Below, piece by piece: positions 48,849-60,216 of a stretch of 64,000 nt of DNA; position 1 is the first letter of the stretch; every line of letters begins with the position of its first letter. The stretch spans positions 310,001-374,000 of the forward strand of contig NZ_CP038498.1 in assembly GCF_012427845.1 (NCBI RefSeq). The letters are read 5' to 3'. A program made the translations under genes and the position numbers. The notes under the pieces are model-generated. The model searched no databases, had not been told where the DNA came from, and worked only from the letters and a program-made list of their open reading frames with translations. The stretch is from Pectobacterium punjabense (GTDB taxonomy: Bacteria > Pseudomonadota > Gammaproteobacteria > Enterobacterales > Enterobacteriaceae).

Positions 48849-48954
48849 TATACCCGTCATACTTCAAGCCGCAGGTGCGTTGGCAATACTCGGCTCATTT
48901 CTGAGCCTCGCCTTGGCAGGCCGTCTTCCTGCAACTCGAATTATTTAGTGTATA
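48849..48954. repeat. shortened ERIC variant, 106 bp
   Basis: Ends TATACCCGTCATACTTCAAG and CGAATTATTTAGTGTATA match the ERIC termini. The usual core is replaced by a smaller hairpin, GGCTCA-TTTC-TGAGCC (48892-48907). Its right end runs into TATAAT (48951-48956), a perfect -10 box pointing to mlaF. Confidence 0.8.
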
Positions 48955-49220
48955 ATCACTGGCTTGTTGTCGAATAAGTCAGTATTTCTGGACGAATTTC
49001 GCACAAAAAGCCCTTTTCTGTGATGAGTGCTAATTCTGACGGCGCTTGGCGAAAAAGTAAAACCTGTCGCGATAAGTAAAATCAGGTAACGGTTTATGCC
49101 GCAATTTTGGACAAGAACTTACGGTAAGTTTTTGTAAAACTCTCACTCTAATGAAAGTCAGCCGTTAGGCTGGAGTGAAAGATGTTCTATAAGCGTACTG
49201 ATTGGTAAGGAATGGAAATA
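48955..49220. other. leader region of the mla operon
   Basis: No gene is seen. TATAAT at 48951-48956, partly inside the ERIC end, may be the -10 box; no good -35 is apparent. A two-tier hairpin (CACTC 49144-49148 with GAGTG 49173-49177, enclosing CAGCC-GTTA-GGCTG) lies shortly before mlaF. Confidence 0.4.
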
Positions 49221-50033
49221 ATGAACCATGAGGCAACTAATCTGGTCGAGATCCGTGGTCTTAGCTTTCGGCGCGGAGAGCGAGAGATTTTTACGGACAT
49301 CACGCTGAATGTTCCTAAAGGCAAGGTCACTGCGATCATGGGGCCTTCCGGTATCGGTAAAACCACGTTGTTACGCCTGATTGGCGGGCAACTACAGCCA
49401 GACAGTGGTGAAATCTGGTTTGATGGCGAGAATATCCCGGTGCTGTCGCGCAGGGAACTGTACAGCGCGCGCAAGAAAATGAGCATGTTGTTTCAGTCCG
49501 GCGCGTTATTCACCGATTTGAATGTGTTTGACAATGTCGCCTGGCCGTTGCGCGAACATACCCAACTGCCAGAATCGTTACTGCGTAGCATCGTCATGAT
49601 GAAGCTGGAAGCGGTGGGGTTGCGTGGGGCTGCTGAGCTGATGCCTGCTGAACTTTCCGGCGGTATGGCGAGGCGGACGGCGTTAGCGAGAGCCATTGCG
49701 CTTGACCCGCAACTCATTATGTTCGACGAACCTTTTGTCGGGCAGGACCCGATCACGTTAGGCACGTTGGTGAAGCTGATCGATGAGCTTAATCACGCAT
49801 TGGGCGTGACCTGCATTGTGGTTTCTCATGATGTACCGGAGGTGATGAGCATCGCCGATTACGCGTATATCGTGGCCGACAAGCGAGTGGTGGCGGAAGG
49901 AACGGCAGATCAACTTAGGGCGAATGATGACCCGCAGGTTCGTCAGTTCCTGGATGGCATCGCCGATGGGCCTGTGCCTTTCCGTTTTCCTGCGGGTGAC
50001 TATAAAGCGTCGCTGCTAGGTTCAGAGGGGTAA
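49221..50033 (+). CDS. mlaF: phospholipid transport ATPase MlaF
   Basis: MlaF is the ATPase of the MlaFEDB complex, which keeps outer-membrane lipid asymmetry. The 270-residue protein shows Walker [10 protein letters not shown] (about 40-48), the signature LSGGMARR and Walker [15 protein letters not shown] chose the ATG at 49221 ([12 protein letters not shown]) by alignment with E. coli; an ATG at 49212 is also in frame but too close to AAGGA. Confidence 0.96.
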   Translation: MNHEATNLVEIRGLSFRRGEREIFTDITLNVPKGKVTAIMGPSGIGKTTLLRLIGGQLQPDSGEIWFDGENIPVLSRRELYSARKKMSMLFQSGALFTDLNVFDNVAWPLREHTQLPESLLRSIVMMKLEAVGLRGAAELMPAELSGGMARRTALARAIALDPQLIMFDEPFVGQDPITLGTLVKLIDELNHALGVTCIVVSHDVPEVMSIADYAYIVADKRVVAEGTADQLRANDDPQVRQFLDGIADGPVPFRFPAGDYKASLLGSEG

Positions 50034-50040
50034 CGCAGCC

Positions 50041-50823
50041 ATGTTATTACGGACGTTGGCGTCGCTAGGACGTCAGGGAATCTCTACCAGTGCCACGTTT
50101 GGGCGCGCTGGGCTGATGCTGTTTAATGCGTTGGTGGGTAAACCCGAATTTAAAAAACAGTGGCCGCTGTTGGTGAAACAACTTTACAGCGTTGGCGTGC
50201 AGTCTCTGCTTATCATCATGGTTTCTGGCCTGTTTATCGGCATGGTGTTGGGGTTACAGGGCTATATCATCCTGACAACGTACAGCGCCGAGGCTAGTCT
50301 GGGCATGATGGTGGCGCTGTCGCTGCTGCGTGAACTTGGCCCGGTGGTGACGGCACTGTTGTTCGCCGGACGGGCGGGCTCTGCGCTGACGGCGGAGATT
50401 GGGCTGATGAAGGCAACTGAGCAGCTCTCCAGCATGGAGATGATGGCGGTCGATCCACTGCGCCGCGTTGTCGCGCCGCGCTTCTGGGCGGGGCTAATCA
50501 GCATGCCGCTGCTGGCGGTGATTTTTGTCGCTGTGGGGATCTGGGGAGGCGGGCTGGTCGGTGTGGACTGGAAAGGTATCGACAGTGGTTTCTTCTGGTC
50601 TGCCATGCAGGGCGCGGTTGACTGGCGTCAGGATGTGCTGAACTGCGTGATTAAAAGTATCGTATTTGCGATTACCGTGACCTGGATTGCACTGTTTAAC
50701 GGCTATGACGCGATCCCGACGTCTGAGGGGATCAGCCGTGCAACGACACGAACCGTCGTGCACTCGTCGTTAGCAGTACTGGGATTGGATTTTGTGCTGA
50801 CAGCACTGATGTTTGGGAACTGA
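50041..50823 (+). CDS. mlaE: phospholipid transport permease MlaE
   Basis: MlaE is the membrane-spanning core of the Mla ABC system. The 260-residue protein has about five membrane segments and the family motifs [20 protein letters not shown] and REPGP-like [20 protein letters not shown]. It is seven bases after mlaF and five bases before mlaD. Confidence 0.97.
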   Translation: MLLRTLASLGRQGISTSATFGRAGLMLFNALVGKPEFKKQWPLLVKQLYSVGVQSLLIIMVSGLFIGMVLGLQGYIILTTYSAEASLGMMVALSLLRELGPVVTALLFAGRAGSALTAEIGLMKATEQLSSMEMMAVDPLRRVVAPRFWAGLISMPLLAVIFVAVGIWGGGLVGVDWKGIDSGFFWSAMQGAVDWRQDVLNCVIKSIVFAITVTWIALFNGYDAIPTSEGISRATTRTVVHSSLAVLGLDFVLTALMFGN

Positions 50824-50827
50824 GTCG

Positions 50828-51394
50828 ATGCAAACAAAGAAAACTGAAGTCTGGGTTGGTGTGTTTATGTTGATCGCGCTGGCTGCCATTCTTTTTTTAT
50901 GCCTAAAAGTGGCCGATCTAAAATCGATCGGCAGTGAGCCAACGTACCGCTTGTACGCGACGTTTGACAACATTGGCGGGTTAAAAGCGCGTTCTCCGAT
51001 CAGAATTGGCGGTGTGGTCATCGGTCGCGTAGCGGATATCTCTCTGGATGAGAAAACGTATCTGCCACGCGTGGCGATGGATATTCAGCAGCGTTACGAT
51101 CATATTCCCGATACCAGCTCTCTGGCTATTCGTACCTCTGGCTTGCTGGGTGAACAGTATCTGGCATTGAACATGGGCTTTGAAGATGAAGAGATGGGCA
51201 CGACGATTTTGAAGGACGGTGGTGTGATTCAGGACACCAAGTCCGCGATGGTGCTTGAAGATCTCATCGGTCAATTCCTATATAAGAGCGGCAGCAATAG
51301 CGAGGATAATGCTAGTCAATCGGGTACGGTGACGGGTGCCGATCCTACGGCAACGCCTGAGCACAGCAACGAACCTGTTCCTTCACATCCATAA
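50828..51394 (+). CDS. mlaD: MCE-domain lipid transport protein MlaD
   Basis: MlaD forms the periplasmic hexameric ring that passes lipids between MlaE and MlaC. The 188-residue protein has one N-terminal membrane segment (about 8-26) and one MCE domain (YRLYATFDNIGGLKARSPIR, VIGRVADISLDE). Its tail is Ser/Pro-rich. The start at 50828 (MQTKKTEVWVGVF) matches E. coli. Confidence 0.97.
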   Translation: MQTKKTEVWVGVFMLIALAAILFLCLKVADLKSIGSEPTYRLYATFDNIGGLKARSPIRIGGVVIGRVADISLDEKTYLPRVAMDIQQRYDHIPDTSSLAIRTSGLLGEQYLALNMGFEDEEMGTTILKDGGVIQDTKSAMVLEDLIGQFLYKSGSNSEDNASQSGTVTGADPTATPEHSNEPVPSHP

Positions 51395-51406
51395 GAGGAT
51401 ATCTGC

Positions 51407-52036
51407 ATGTTTAAACGTTTACTGATGGTGGCTTTACTGGTGGTCGCGCCATTAGCCAACGCGGCGGATCAAACGAACCCTTATCGTTTAATGAATGAAG
51501 CGGCGGAAAAAACCTTTGATCGTTTAAAAAACGAGCAGCCAAAAATCAAGCAAAGCCCTGATTATTTACGTACTGTCGTGCGTGAAGAGCTGCTGCCATA
51601 TGTACAGGTGAGATACGCCGGTGCGCTGGTTCTTGGCCGTTACTACAAAGACGCGACGCCAGCACAGCGTGATGCCTATTTCAAAGCGTTTGAAGCCTAT
51701 CTGGAGCAGGCTTACGGCCAGGCTCTGGCGATGTATAACGGACAGAGCTATCAAATCGCCCCTGAACAGCCGCTGGGCAATGCTGATATCGTTTCCATTC
51801 GCGTCACGATTGTTGATAACGGTGGCCGCCCGCCGATACGCCTGGATTTCCAATGGCGTAAGAACAGTAAAACCGGTAACTGGCAGGCGTATGACATGAT
51901 TGCTGAAGGTGTCAGCATGATCACCACTAAGCAGAACGAATGGGCGTCAATACTGCGTCAGAAAGGCGTTGATGGTCTGACTCAACAGCTGGAATCCTCG
52001 GCGAAGCAGACAATTACGTTGGATCAGAAAAAGTAA
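51407..52036 (+). CDS. mlaC: periplasmic phospholipid-binding protein MlaC
   Basis: MlaC shuttles phospholipids across the periplasm between the MlaA-porin complex and MlaFEDB. The 209-residue precursor has a signal peptide (cleavage near LANAA, about residue 19) and the family segments [17 protein letters not shown] and [18 protein letters not shown]. It is 12 bases after mlaD and 13 bases before mlaB. Confidence 0.97.
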   Translation: MFKRLLMVALLVVAPLANAADQTNPYRLMNEAAEKTFDRLKNEQPKIKQSPDYLRTVVREELLPYVQVRYAGALVLGRYYKDATPAQRDAYFKAFEAYLEQAYGQALAMYNGQSYQIAPEQPLGNADIVSIRVTIVDNGGRPPIRLDFQWRKNSKTGNWQAYDMIAEGVSMITTKQNEWASILRQKGVDGLTQQLESSAKQTITLDQKK

Positions 52037-52049
52037 TTTGGGTACGAAC

Positions 52050-52340
52050 ATGGCGAACGCATTGAACTGGCAGGCGCAGGAATCAACGCTGGCATTAACG
52101 GGCGATCTCGATCGTGAAACGCTGTTACCGTTCTGGCAACAGCGTGAATCGCTGCTAGCGGGTAAAACCACGCTGGATGTGTCAGGACTAAACCGTGTTG
52201 ATTCTGCCGGGTTGGCATTGCTGATGCACGTTTATCAACAGCCGTCGTCGAGCGGAGAGATAACGATTGTTGGTGCCAGCGATCGGTTAAAAACGCTCAT
52301 TGCGCTCTATAACCTGAATGAAATCATTCCTGTGTCTTAA
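52050..52340 (+). CDS. mlaB: STAS-domain protein MlaB
   Basis: MlaB is a small cytoplasmic STAS protein that binds MlaF and stabilises the ATPase. The 96-residue protein has the STAS core TTLDVSGLNRVDSAGLALLM. It starts at the ATG at 52050 (MANALNWQAQ), 13 bases after mlaC. It closes the mlaFEDCB group. Confidence 0.95.
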   Translation: MANALNWQAQESTLALTGDLDRETLLPFWQQRESLLAGKTTLDVSGLNRVDSAGLALLMHVYQQPSSSGEITIVGASDRLKTLIALYNLNEIIPVS

Positions 52341-52365
52341 GCGGTAACGCCGGCTACCGGATTCG

Positions 52366-52390
52366 CCCCTTTAGGCATCGTCTGAAGGGG
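52366..52390 (+). terminator. hairpin after mlaB
   Basis: CCCCTT / AAGGGG with a 13-base loop is followed by TGTATTCTTTG, 26 bases after the stop. The stem is short, so read-through to ibaG is likely. Confidence 0.45.
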
Positions 52391-52474
52391 TGTATTCTTT
52401 GTTTAAGATAGCGTCATATTCATCTAAGATACCCCCCTGTAAATCATCTCCCCCTGACATAGAAATCGAGAGCG

Positions 52475-52729
52475 ATGGAAAATAACGAAATTAAAGACGT
52501 GCTGATGAACGCATTAGCGCTGGAAGAAGCCCATGTTTCTGGTGATGGTAGCCATTTTCAAGTCATCGCGGTGGGCGGACTTTTTGCTGGAATGAGCCGA
52601 GTCAAAAAACAGCAGGCTGTTTATGCGCCGCTGATGGAGTACATCGCGGATAACCGTATTCATGCATTGTCGATCAAGGCTTATACGCCGGAAGAGTGGC
52701 AGCGCGACCGTAAACTGAACGGTTTCTAA
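52475..52729 (+). CDS. ibaG: BolA-family protein IbaG (YrbA)
   Basis: IbaG is an 84-residue BolA-fold protein that binds monothiol glutaredoxin and iron-sulfur clusters and responds to acid stress. Visible segments are [20 protein letters not shown] and [15 protein letters not shown] with the conserved histidine. It lies between mla and murA, as in E. coli. Confidence 0.95.
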   Translation: MENNEIKDVLMNALALEEAHVSGDGSHFQVIAVGGLFAGMSRVKKQQAVYAPLMEYIADNRIHALSIKAYTPEEWQRDRKLNGF

Positions 52730-52797
52730 GGGTTCCCCGTACGAGTGGGGATAAACTGCCGGTATCAGTGTGACGAAATATTGAATTAAGACATTGA

Positions 52798-54072
<1,275 letters not shown>

Positions 54073-54110
54073 GCGCTTCACCCGTTTTCTCTTCAAATGA
54101 TCTCCATCAG

Positions 54111-54136
54111 CCGGGTGGTTTCCCACCCGGTTTCTT
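54111..54136 (+). terminator. terminator after murA
   Basis: CCGGGTGG / CCACCCGG, an 8-bp stem with a four-base loop, is followed by TTTCTTATTT. Confidence 0.8.
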
Positions 54137-54179
54137 ATTTACCTGCTGATACTGTTTTATCAAGTAGCCTTGGATGCCG

Positions 54180-55277
54180 CTATTGGGTAGGGAATTCCTG
54201 AATCGTCATTTGTAGCGTGATTTGTTTGTTATCGCGCTCAATCGTGACGGGAATAACGGTGCCGGGAGGTATTTCCGAAACCTGTTCCATGGTTTCGATA
54301 ATCGAGCGCGCGGGCTTATTGTTGACGCTAACAATGACGTCTTCAATGCGGATACCCGCTTTATCCGCCGGACCGCCGGGATCGATGGTCTGGACGAGAA
54401 TGCCGGTCAATCGACCCTGAGCTCCGCGATTGTTGGCTAACGTGCTGTTCTCAATATTTTCGAGCTGTACACCGTTGATGCCAATATAGCCGCGAACCAC
54501 ACGGCCATCGCGAATCAGTTTACCCATCACTTTGGTAGCCAATGCGACGGGGATCGCGAAGCTAATGCCTTCCGGCGTTTCGCCATTGCTGCTTTTATCA
54601 AAAGAGAGGGTATTAATACCAATCAATTCACCGAGCGTATTGACCAGCGCCCCGCCAGAGTTTCCGTGGTTAATTGACGCATCAGTTTGCAGCAGATTTT
54701 GGCGTCCTACCTGGCTTCTTTGTTGGCCGTAAGTGCTGAGGCTGACGCGGCCAGTGGCGCTAATAACGCCCTGTGTGACGGTTTGCCCTAGGTTATAAGG
54801 GTTACCGATCGCCATGACGACATCACCAACGTGTGGGATACGGTCTGGATTCATGGGAATGACGGGCAGATTGACGCCATCAATTTGCAACACAGCCAGG
54901 TCTGTCAGGGTATCGGAACCGATCACGCGGGCTTCGTACAGCCGGCCATCTGACAGCTCGATCTGGATTTGTTGCACGTTATTAATCACATGCTTATTGG
55001 TTAAAATATACCCTTTGTCATTCATGATGACGCCAGAACCCAGAGGATGAATGGCGACTTCATTGGGTTTTTCCGCATTGGCAACCCGATTATAAATATT
55101 AACCACAGCAGGAGCCGCACGGTTGACGCCTTGATGGTAGCTTACGGGCGAGCCATCAGTGTTTCTGTCATTGCTTTTCAGAAACGACGTGCCAGATCCG
55201 ATAAACGGCAGTACGGCCAGAATAATTCCGGCGACAAGGGCACCAAATAGTGCTGAACGTAATAATTTAGCAAGCAT
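54180..55277 (-). CDS. degS: inner-membrane stress-sensor protease DegS
   Basis: DegS senses misfolded outer-membrane proteins and cuts RseA to release sigma-E. The 365-residue protein has an N-terminal membrane anchor (about 5-26), the trypsin-like triad in LTNKHVINN, DTLTDLAVL and HGNSGGALVN, and one PDZ domain (GGPADKAGIRIEDVIVSVN). It follows degQ, as in E. coli. Confidence 0.97.
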   Translation of the reverse strand: MLAKLLRSALFGALVAGIILAVLPFIGSGTSFLKSNDRNTDGSPVSYHQGVNRAAPAVVNIYNRVANAEKPNEVAIHPLGSGVIMNDKGYILTNKHVINNVQQIQIELSDGRLYEARVIGSDTLTDLAVLQIDGVNLPVIPMNPDRIPHVGDVVMAIGNPYNLGQTVTQGVISATGRVSLSTYGQQRSQVGRQNLLQTDASINHGNSGGALVNTLGELIGINTLSFDKSSNGETPEGISFAIPVALATKVMGKLIRDGRVVRGYIGINGVQLENIENSTLANNRGAQGRLTGILVQTIDPGGPADKAGIRIEDVIVSVNNKPARSIIETMEQVSEIPPGTVIPVTIERDNKQITLQMTIQEFPTQ

Positions 55278-55330
55278 GGCCGTGAGTTACTGTGGAAAGG
55301 GAGATAAGGGGAGGATATCACGAGAAGTTC

Positions 55331-55353
55331 GGACACCGCATGACTCGGTGTCC
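55331..55353. terminator. hairpin between degQ and degS
   Basis: GGACACCG / CGGTGTCC form an 8-bp stem with a seven-base loop. The T run (GATTTTTTA, 55354-55362) is on the plus strand, whereas degQ and degS are both on the minus strand. The orientation is unexplained. Confidence 0.5.
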
Positions 55354-55410
55354 GATTTTTTATGGCGTGTCATCTCTGGCCGGTTAGGCTGTCGTAAAAA
55401 CGACGAACGA

Positions 55411-56781
55411 TTAACGTAGCAGCAGATAGATTGTTTCTTCACCTCGGACGATATTCAGCGCCAGAACGGACGGTTTCGCTTCCAGCAGCTTGCGCAACTG
55501 CGTGATGTTTTCAATACGCTCGCGGTTTACGCCGATGATGATATCGCCTTTTTGCAGGCCAACCTGCGCTGCTGGCGTGTCCTTGGTGACGTTATCAATC
55601 TGTACGCCTTTGCTGCCGTCTTTCAGTTGACCATTCGTCAGGGAAGCGCCCTGTAATGACGGTGAAAGCGTTTCGGCGCTGGTTGATTCCGATGTGCTGT
55701 TATCCAGCACGACGGAAACTTCCTGTGGTTTTCCATCACGCAGCAGGCCGATTTTCACGGTCTTGCCCGGCGCAGTGGTGCCAACTTTGGCCCGCAGTTC
55801 AGCAAAGCTGCTGATGGGTTTGCCATCCATCGTTGTCAATACGTCGCCTGCCTTGATTCCGGCTTTGGCCGCGGCGGATTTCGGTAAGACTTCGCTGACG
55901 AAAGCACCGCGCTGGGCATCGACGTTGAACGCTTTCGCCATTTCGGACGTCATCTCGCTGCCTTTAATACCCAGCAGCCCGCGCTTAACTTCGCCAAATT
56001 CAACCAACTGCTGCGCCAGATTCTGGGCCATGTTGCTGGGGATGGCAAAACCGATGCCGATATTTCCGCCGCCCGGTGCCAGAATCGCGGTATTAATACC
56101 GATCAGTTCGCCGTTGAGGTTAACCAGCGCACCGCCGGAGTTACCACGGTTAATGGAAGCATCGGTCTGGATGAAGTTTTCCAGCCCTTCAAGATTCAGG
56201 CCGCTACGCCCCAGTGCGGAGATAATGCCGGAGGTCGCCGTCTGGCCGAGGCCAAATGGGTTACCAACGGCAACGGCAAAGTCACCGACGCGCAACTGAT
56301 CGGAATCCGCCATTTTCACGGAGACCAGATTTTTGGCGTCATTCAACTGGAGCAGGGCGATATCGGTTTGCTCGTCACGACCGATCAACTTAGCATCGTA
56401 TTCACGGCCATCATTAAGCTGGACGCGGATTTTATCGGCGTTATTGATAACGTGATTGTTGGTGAGCACATAGCCTTTTGCTGCATCAATAATCACGCCG
56501 GAGCCCAGCCCTTCAAACGGACGAGAATTTTGTTTGTCCGTTGGGAAGTTTGGGCCAAAGAAGAACTTGAACTCTTCTGGTACGCGCTGACGCTGTACCT
56601 GTGTACCTTCAACATGCACGCTGACGACGGCTGGTAAGACTTTTTCCAGCATCGGGGCCAGACTTGGCGTTTGTTGTCCTTGAACCACGGCAGGCAGCGC
56701 AGCATTCGCTGCGGGAAGCGTGGACAGGGTCAAACCTATACTCATTGCCAGTGCACTAAATAATAATGACGTTTTTTTCAT
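55411..56781 (-). CDS. degQ: periplasmic protease/chaperone DegQ
   Basis: DegQ degrades misfolded periplasmic proteins. The 456-residue precursor has a Sec signal peptide (MKKTSLLFSALAMSIGLTL, cleavage near ANAA) and the triad LTNNHVINN, EQTDIALLQ and RGNSGGALVN. Two PDZ domains follow (AAAKAGIKAGDVLTTMDG and AAQVGLQKGDIIIGVN). The start at 56781 is chosen because it begins the signal peptide; an upstream frame adds unconserved residues. Confidence 0.96.
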   Translation of the reverse strand: MKKTSLLFSALAMSIGLTLSTLPAANAALPAVVQGQQTPSLAPMLEKVLPAVVSVHVEGTQVQRQRVPEEFKFFFGPNFPTDKQNSRPFEGLGSGVIIDAAKGYVLTNNHVINNADKIRVQLNDGREYDAKLIGRDEQTDIALLQLNDAKNLVSVKMADSDQLRVGDFAVAVGNPFGLGQTATSGIISALGRSGLNLEGLENFIQTDASINRGNSGGALVNLNGELIGINTAILAPGGGNIGIGFAIPSNMAQNLAQQLVEFGEVKRGLLGIKGSEMTSEMAKAFNVDAQRGAFVSEVLPKSAAAKAGIKAGDVLTTMDGKPISSFAELRAKVGTTAPGKTVKIGLLRDGKPQEVSVVLDNSTSESTSAETLSPSLQGASLTNGQLKDGSKGVQIDNVTKDTPAAQVGLQKGDIIIGVNRERIENITQLRKLLEAKPSVLALNIVRGEETIYLLLR

Positions 56782-56985
56782 TGTTATTAACTCTCTCACG
56801 GCCTGCGGATGAATAAAACGATGATATATAAACTTAAAGACACGGTGAAGAGTCAGACTGACGATCAATGTGTAAAGTTCACTGCTGTTTCGTCAGCAGA
56901 TTGTAACTATCGCTGTTTGTGGAGCGTGCTCGGGTGATGGCAGCCTGCGGTGTACGTCTTAATAAGCGTAGAACAAGAGAAGGGA

Positions 56986-57013
56986 AAGCGTGAGGCCAGA
57001 AAGCCTCACGCTT
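56986..57013 (-). terminator. terminator after zapG
   Basis: AAGCGTGAGGC / GCCTCACGCTT, a perfect 11-bp stem with a six-base loop, is followed on the minus strand by TCCCTTCTC. Confidence 0.75.
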
Positions 57014-57029
57014 AAGGTAATTGAATGAA

Positions 57030-57434
57030 TTATTTGCGAATCGGGCGCTCGCCGCGAAGCAAACCTGACGCACCATCGGAATAATCGCGTGGTGGCATGT
57101 TCACCGGTGCCTGATCGTTATCCGCTTCTGACTCGGTCAGACGGTATTTAAACGGATTATCCTGGCCGGGAACGTTAGGTAACAGGTTATTGGAGCTTTT
57201 CGCCATGTGTTGATAAAGCTGACGATAGTCATCCGCCATGTTGTCCAACAGCTCCGCGCTGCGGGCGAAGTGTCCAACCAATTCCTGACGATAGTCTTCC
57301 AGTTCGGTTTTGCTTTTCTCCAGCTCATTTTGCAGGACCTGCTGTTGCCGCAGCTTACGGTTACCAAAGCGCATGGCGACAGCACCAATAATAATACCGA
57401 CAACTAAACCTATCAGCGCATACTCCCAAGTCAT
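57030..57434 (-). CDS. zapG: cell-envelope protein ZapG (YhcB)
   Basis: ZapG (YhcB, DUF1043) is an inner-membrane protein tied to cell division and envelope growth. The 134-residue protein has one N-terminal membrane segment (about 4-22) and a coiled coil (RKLRQQQVLQNELEKSKTEL). It ends with a low-complexity Pro-rich tail. It lies next to degQ and divergent from zapE, as in E. coli. Confidence 0.95.
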   Translation of the reverse strand: MTWEYALIGLVVGIIIGAVAMRFGNRKLRQQQVLQNELEKSKTELEDYRQELVGHFARSAELLDNMADDYRQLYQHMAKSSNNLLPNVPGQDNPFKYRLTESEADNDQAPVNMPPRDYSDGASGLLRGERPIRK

Positions 57435-57649
57435 AATAGCTCCTATTTTGACGTCGTTGTCCCGTAGGGTTTTTCACTTAATAATAGTCACTATAACCGT
57501 TAACCTTGCCTGAGTGGAATCCTGATGCTCGATGACTGAGGGGAATGTTGACCTATCGCAGACATCAAGGTTGTTAACTGCGACGATTACGGCTTAAATC
57601 GACGGCAACACACAGCAAAACACGACTAACTTTTTTCTCAGGGATTGCG

Positions 57650-58816
57650 ATGGCTACTCCACAGAGCATTCGGCAGCAAAAAACAAGGCAGCAAACCACC
57701 CCCTTGGCGCTTTACCAGCAGGCGCTTGCTGCCGGTGAATATCAACCGGATGAGGTACAACAGCAAACGGTTGTGCGCCTGGATACGATACATCAGGCGC
57801 TCTGTGAGCGTGCGACGGATGACGGTACGGGGACATCCGGTCGTGCAGGGAAATGGCGTCGCTGGCTGGGGCTGAGTGATAAACGTGAGTCTGCCCCAGT
57901 TCAAGGACTGTACATGTGGGGCGGTGTTGGGCGTGGTAAAACCTGGCTAATGGATATGTTTTTTCATAGCTTGCCCGCCGAGCGCAAGATGCGCCTGCAT
58001 TTCCATCGCTTTATGCTACGTGTGCATGAAGAACTGAACCAGTTTCAAGGGCAGGAAAATCCGCTGGAAAAAGTGGCCGACGGTTTTAAAGCGGAAACCG
58101 ACGTGTTGTGTTTCGATGAATTCTTCGTCTCTGATATCACCGATGCAATGCTGCTGGCCGAACTGCTGCGCGCGCTGTTTGCCCGCGGCATTGCGCTGGT
58201 GGCGACATCAAATATTCCGCCAGACGATCTCTACCGCAATGGATTACAACGCGCCCGTTTTCTTCCTGCTATTGCGCTGATTAAACAGCACTGTGAAGTA
58301 CGTAATGTCGATGCGGGTATCGATTATCGCCTGCGTACGCTGACACAGGCGCACCTTTATCTCTCGCCGCTGAATGAGGAAACGAGTGCGGCAATGCAAC
58401 TGATGTTTACGCGGTTGACCGGGAAGCCATGGCAGACGCCGGGGCCGGTGTTGGAGATCAACCATCGTCCATTAACGACACTTGGTGTAAGTGACGGCGT
58501 GCTGGCCGTTGATTTCCACACGCTGTGTACCGAGGCGCGGAGCCAGAACGATTACATCGCGCTGTCGCGCCTCTACCACACGATGCTGTTGCACAATGTG
58601 ACGGTGATGGAAACGAAGGAAGAGAACACCGCCCGCCGTTTTCTGGCATTGGTGGATGAATGCTACGATCGGCGTATTAAGCTCATTATCTCTGCACAGG
58701 CACCGATGTTTGATATCTATCAGGGAGAGCACCTGAAATTTGAATATCAGCGCTGTTTATCCCGTTTGCAGGAAATGCAAAGCGAAGAGTACCTACGGCA
58801 GCCGCATTTGGCGTAA
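57650..58816 (+). CDS. zapE: division-associated ATPase ZapE (YhcM)
   Basis: ZapE is an AFG1-like AAA ATPase that binds FtsZ and is needed under stress or anaerobic filamentation. The 388-residue protein has Walker A MWGGVGRGKTWLMDMF (near 88), Walker B VLCFDEFFVSDITDAM and the family end ISAQAPMFDIYQGEHLKF. It starts from ATG at 57650. Confidence 0.95.
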   Translation: MATPQSIRQQKTRQQTTPLALYQQALAAGEYQPDEVQQQTVVRLDTIHQALCERATDDGTGTSGRAGKWRRWLGLSDKRESAPVQGLYMWGGVGRGKTWLMDMFFHSLPAERKMRLHFHRFMLRVHEELNQFQGQENPLEKVADGFKAETDVLCFDEFFVSDITDAMLLAELLRALFARGIALVATSNIPPDDLYRNGLQRARFLPAIALIKQHCEVRNVDAGIDYRLRTLTQAHLYLSPLNEETSAAMQLMFTRLTGKPWQTPGPVLEINHRPLTTLGVSDGVLAVDFHTLCTEARSQNDYIALSRLYHTMLLHNVTVMETKEENTARRFLALVDECYDRRIKLIISAQAPMFDIYQGEHLKFEYQRCLSRLQEMQSEEYLRQPHLA

Positions 58817-58879
58817 CACCGGCTACGGTTTTTCGTCATTTGCGTGTGAAAAAAGGTCGATTTTTGAGAATCACTTCTC

Positions 58880-58885
58880 TATAAT
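58880..58885 (+). promoter_or_regulatory. putative -10 box of the rplM-rpsI operon
   Basis: TATAAT lies about 170 bases ahead of rplM. TTGAGA at 58864 is only 10 bases away, too close to serve as the -35 box. TCGATT at 58857 has the right 17-base spacing but is a weak match. The long leader fits L13 autoregulation, known in E. coli. Confidence 0.35.
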
Positions 58886-59034
58886 CTTGCGACCCCACGT
58901 TACAACAAAGTTTTTTTCCCAAAAACTTTATAGTGCCGGCAATGGCTATTCGAAGGGGTAGGTTTGCTGGACTTGATGGTCGTGTGAGCCTCAACTGTTT
59001 TCGAGCGTTTGGGTGTTCACCAACGTGTAACTAA

Positions 59035-59481
<447 letters not shown>

Positions 59482-59493
59482 TCGGGATTATAG

Positions 59494-59889
<396 letters not shown>

Positions 59890-59921
59890 TTTCTGGCTGC
59901 TTTGCAGCGAAATCAATGCGA

Positions 59922-59950
59922 AAAACCCGGTGCTTGTCACCGGGTTTTTT
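59922..59950 (+). terminator. terminator of rplM-rpsI
   Basis: AAAACCCGGTG / CACCGGGTTTT forms an 11-bp stem with a five-base loop and a terminal T run, 33 bases after rpsI. Confidence 0.92.
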
Positions 59951-60216
59951 ATGCCTAAAAATAAATTTCCTCGAAATATACGCTTTACTTTCCGTATGTT
60001 AACGATGAAATTGTGCTTATACCCCCACAAAACGAACAAAATCTGATAAGCTATTCGCCGATTTTATGCCCGTGTGCCAACTGTCGTCGCTGTTTGAAAC
60101 GACGTATTTTTTCAGGTGATGTTTACACATTGGCGAGCAAAATTTCGAATAGCGGTTTGCAGATTCCCCATTGCACGGCTATTCGCCGTATTTTCTCGAT
60201 AAACTTGGAGGTTTTC
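59951..60216. other. sspA upstream region
   Basis: No gene is seen. The AT-rich stretch should carry the sspA promoter, but no pair of boxes stood out. TTGGAG at 60206 is the sspA ribosome binding site. Confidence 0.4.

Noticed and set aside
58864..58885. TTGAGA and TATAAT as an rplM promoter pair
   Set aside because: The spacing is only 10 bases, too short for sigma-70; only the -10 box was kept.
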